From Rhodospirillaceae bacterium (GTDB lineage Bacteria; Pseudomonadota; Alphaproteobacteria; Dongiales; Dongiaceae), in contig JADJQM010000001.1 in the NCBI GenBank assembly GCA_016712715.1, forward strand, positions 1,383,001-1,447,000: 64,000 nt of DNA. The letters run 5' to 3'. The translations under genes and the position numbers were made by a program. Positions 61,887 through 64,000 of the stretch are shown in pieces; positions within the stretch are counted from its first letter, which is position 1; each line of letters begins with the position of its first letter. The notes beneath the pieces were generated by a model. That model was not told the origin of the DNA and did not search any database. It worked only from the letters and a program-made list of their open reading frames with translations.

Positions 61887-62761
61887 GGCGCCACCGCCAT
61901 TGCGTCAAACGGGATGCGACGGCGCAGGCCGGCAATCAGCGGCAGGTAATCGACATCCTCAGGACCGACGAAGCCATGACGGATGAGGAAATCAATGAGC
62001 ACCAGGGCGATATCGTACATGAAATCATCACTTGAGCGCAGGCGATGGATCAGCTCGGACACAGGAATGAGTTCGAAGCCGGCAACTTCGCCATCCTGGT
62101 TCAGCGGGCGAAAGTCCTCCGGCAAATCGAGGTCATAATTGAATTGCTTGCCGACCCGCAGCCCCTCCCCTGCTTCGATCATCAAGGTGACGATACTGAC
62201 CGGGCATGCGCGTTGGGCGATGCTTTCAGGAATACCGGCTTCCTCGCGGCATTCCTTGAGCAGATTCTCGGCCGGCGTCAGGTCAAGCGGCTGACCGCCA
62301 CCGACGATAAGATCGAGCATGTTTGGATCGACCGATTTCGTGGGCGACCGGCGCGCGACCCAGACCTTCATCTCCCAGCCACGACCGACGAAGCCATTGA
62401 GATTGACCCCATAAGCCATGATGCCAAACAGCGGCGCGGCGGCCCGCTCCATGACCAGAAGCGGTGTCTCGCCATAGCGATTGTTGACGGGATAGAGTTC
62501 GTCGCGCCAGCCAGGCACGCGGCCATCGGCGCGCAAGTCGGCAAGGATCTTCGCCATCGCCTCGCTGCGCGCGGTGGCGTCCGCCAAGGCCGGATTCATG
62601 GTGAGCGCCTGTTCATCTGACAGGAGAGCATCGCCCCGCGCGGCGAGCTCAGCCGCCAGCGCAGGCTTGATCCAACCGACATGGCGACCAGCCACCACAA
62701 ACTTGCGATAGCGGGTAAGGTCGGGCGCCGGATAGCGGTGGTACTGGCGCAGCAGACTCAT
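61883..62761 (-). CDS. DUF4743-NUDIX hydrolase, paralog 1
   Basis: 292 residues with the same layout as the next gene: RYRKFVVAGRHVGWIKPALAAEL, GWRDELYPVNNRYGETPLLVMERAAAPLFGIMAYGVNLNGFV, then MLDLIVGGGQPLDL, NLLKECREEAGIP and FELIPVSELIHRL. The NUDIX helix is closer to consensus (REEAG) than in its partner. The two copies differ in many positions, so the duplication is old and each may have its own substrate. Confidence 0.88.
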   Translation of the reverse strand: MSLLRQYHRYPAPDLTRYRKFVVAGRHVGWIKPALAAELAARGDALLSDEQALTMNPALADATARSEAMAKILADLRADGRVPGWRDELYPVNNRYGETPLLVMERAAAPLFGIMAYGVNLNGFVGRGWEMKVWVARRSPTKSVDPNMLDLIVGGGQPLDLTPAENLLKECREEAGIPESIAQRACPVSIVTLMIEAGEGLRVGKQFNYDLDLPEDFRPLNQDGEVAGFELIPVSELIHRLRSSDDFMYDIALVLIDFLIRHGFVGPEDVDYLPLIAGLRRRIPFDAMAVAP

Positions 62762-62783
62762 GCGACCTGGCTCGCTCTCTCGC

Positions 62784-63941
62784 TCAATTCACCCGGGCCC
62801 AATCGATCAGGCGCCGCAGGAAACTCTCGCCCGCGGCGAGTTGTTCCTTGTCGATGAACTCGTCGGGTTGATGGGCCTGAGCGATATGACCAGGGCCGCA
62901 GACAATGGCCGACATGCCGGCCTGCTGGAATTGCCCGGCTTCGGTCGCATAGGCAAGGCTCACAGTCTCGTTGGCACCCGTCAAATGCTTCAACAAGGCT
63001 TCGGCGGCGCCGTCATGTTCTTCGACCAGCGGCGGCGCTGACACACGCGGCGTGATCACGATATCGACGCCCGGTATCAGCGGCCGCAACTCGGCAAGAC
63101 GCTGCGCAATGAAGGCATTGAGAGGCTTGAGCATTTGATCGGGATGACCACCGGGAATGGCGCGAAAGTCCCACAGGAATCGGCAGTGGCGCGCGATGAT
63201 GTTGACCGCCGTGCCTCCCTCGATCGTGCCGACATTGTAGGAGCAGTGCGGCGGATCGAAACTGCGGTCGAAGGGGCCTTCGGTGCGAATATTGTGATAG
63301 ATGCGCGCCATTTCGCCGAGCACTTCGGCGGCCAGCCCGATCGCGTTGAGGCCGCGCTCAGGCTGACTGGAATGCCCGTCCTTGCCGGTGATGTCGACTG
63401 CGAAGGAATAGACACCTTTGTGCCGGACGCCGAGCTTCATGCCGGTCGGCTCGCCGATGATGGCGAGGCGTGGGCGTGGCAAATTCTGACCGATCGCCTT
63501 GAGGAGATGCGGGGCGCCAAGGCAACCAAGTTCTTCATCATAGGAAAAGGCGAAATGCAGCGGCGTCGTCAGGGGTTTTGCCGTCATTTCGGGTACCAAA
63601 GAGAGGCAGAGCGCGATGAAGCCCTTCATGTCGCTGGTGCCACGGCCAATGAAGCGCGCGTCGGTCTCGATCAGCTTGAATGGGTCACTGCTCCAGGGCT
63701 GTCCTTCTACCGGCACAACATCGGTATGTCCGGAGAGTACGATGCCGCCATCGCGCTGCGGGCCGATGGTGGCCCAGAGATTGGCCTTGGGCTGGCCGTC
63801 CGGGGCCGGCACGATCTCGACCGCGACCTTGTGCTGCCTCAGATAGTCGCCGATCCAATGTACCAGCGCCAGATTGGAGCGGGCCGAGATAGTGTCGAAC
63901 GCAATCAGGCGTTCCAGGATGGCGGTGAAGCTGCCGGTCAT
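62784..63941 (-). CDS. argE: Acetylornithine deacetylase (M20 family)
   Basis: 385 residues. Metal ligands and catalytic residues are in GIVLSGHTDVVPVEGQ, FIGRGTSDMKGF, FAFSYDEELGCLGAPHLL and AIIGEPTGMKLGVRHKG, and the final ligand in ICGPGHIAQAHQPDEFI. It removes acetate from N-acetylornithine with zinc or cobalt to give ornithine for arginine synthesis. The last 59 nt of the window after its start hold only promoter-side sequence. Confidence 0.93.
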   Translation of the reverse strand: MTGSFTAILERLIAFDTISARSNLALVHWIGDYLRQHKVAVEIVPAPDGQPKANLWATIGPQRDGGIVLSGHTDVVPVEGQPWSSDPFKLIETDARFIGRGTSDMKGFIALCLSLVPEMTAKPLTTPLHFAFSYDEELGCLGAPHLLKAIGQNLPRPRLAIIGEPTGMKLGVRHKGVYSFAVDITGKDGHSSQPERGLNAIGLAAEVLGEMARIYHNIRTEGPFDRSFDPPHCSYNVGTIEGGTAVNIIARHCRFLWDFRAIPGGHPDQMLKPLNAFIAQRLAELRPLIPGVDIVITPRVSAPPLVEEHDGAAEALLKHLTGANETVSLAYATEAGQFQQAGMSAIVCGPGHIAQAHQPDEFIDKEQLAAGESFLRRLIDWARVN

Positions 63942-64000
63942 GGCTGATCTGGTCCTGAAATGATTACGAACTGGAACCGATCGTGGCCGGCGGCAGGCCG

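Overview
The window is a GC-rich chromosomal segment of an alphaproteobacterium. Gene content suggests the Rhodospirillales broadly, but this is inferred from gene content only and no 16S gene is present. Coding density is high, no prophage is seen, and the only mobile DNA recognised is one short IS3-type remnant.

Region 1 (1-15.7 kb) looks like a methylated-amine utilisation island. It holds the tail of an FAD oxidoreductase, a FadR/GntR-type regulator, a glutamine synthetase of the GlnT/GmaS group, and three genes matching N-methylglutamate synthase (mgsABC), followed by a conserved small protein and a terminator. Next come an APC permease resembling the TMAO permease, a phytanoyl-CoA dioxygenase-like protein, trimethylamine monooxygenase (tmm), a soluble PAS/MCP-tip protein, and on the minus strand TMAO demethylase (tdm, DUF1989 plus GcvT-like domain). 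Together these could oxidise TMA to TMAO, split TMAO to dimethylamine and formaldehyde, and feed monomethylamine into glutamate-based assimilation. The dimethylamine monooxygenase and N-methylglutamate dehydrogenase genes are not in the window.

Region 2 (15.7-32 kb) is mixed housekeeping and catabolism: two secreted proteins, an unrecognised 395-residue protein, glycolate oxidase glcDEF, rpmJ with a clear terminator, a methyltransferase, a MATE exporter overlapping a D-arginine dehydrogenase-like gene, two PilZ proteins, a guanidinobutyrase-like ureohydrolase, a YtcJ-type amidohydrolase, a DUF1826 operon behind a Zur-type palindrome, and metF.

Region 3 (32-39 kb) is aerobic cobalamin synthesis: cobL divergent from a cobalamin riboswitch leading cobG, cobH and a CobI-CbiG-CobJ triple fusion, with cobK convergent.

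Region 4 (39-50.3 kb) holds a fused two-half ABC exporter, a LysR regulator, a PRC-barrel protein, small ORFs, a ygiQ gene broken by an in-frame TGA exactly where a Trp codon is expected, an isochorismatase-like hydrolase, a second gene broken by an in-frame TAA, an IS remnant, a PAS fragment and tRNA-Arg(ACG).

Region 5 (50.3-64 kb) is ordinary: an envelope lipoprotein, DUF4864 and DUF3750 proteins, yjbR, kup, gpt, panC/panB, a two-TM ion channel, a PadR-like regulator, gluQRS, a TerC-family protein, two tandem DUF4743-NUDIX proteins and argE. The most informative observations are the TMA/TMAO island with its extra genes, the two premature stops, the cobalamin triple fusion and the Zur-DUF1826 unit.
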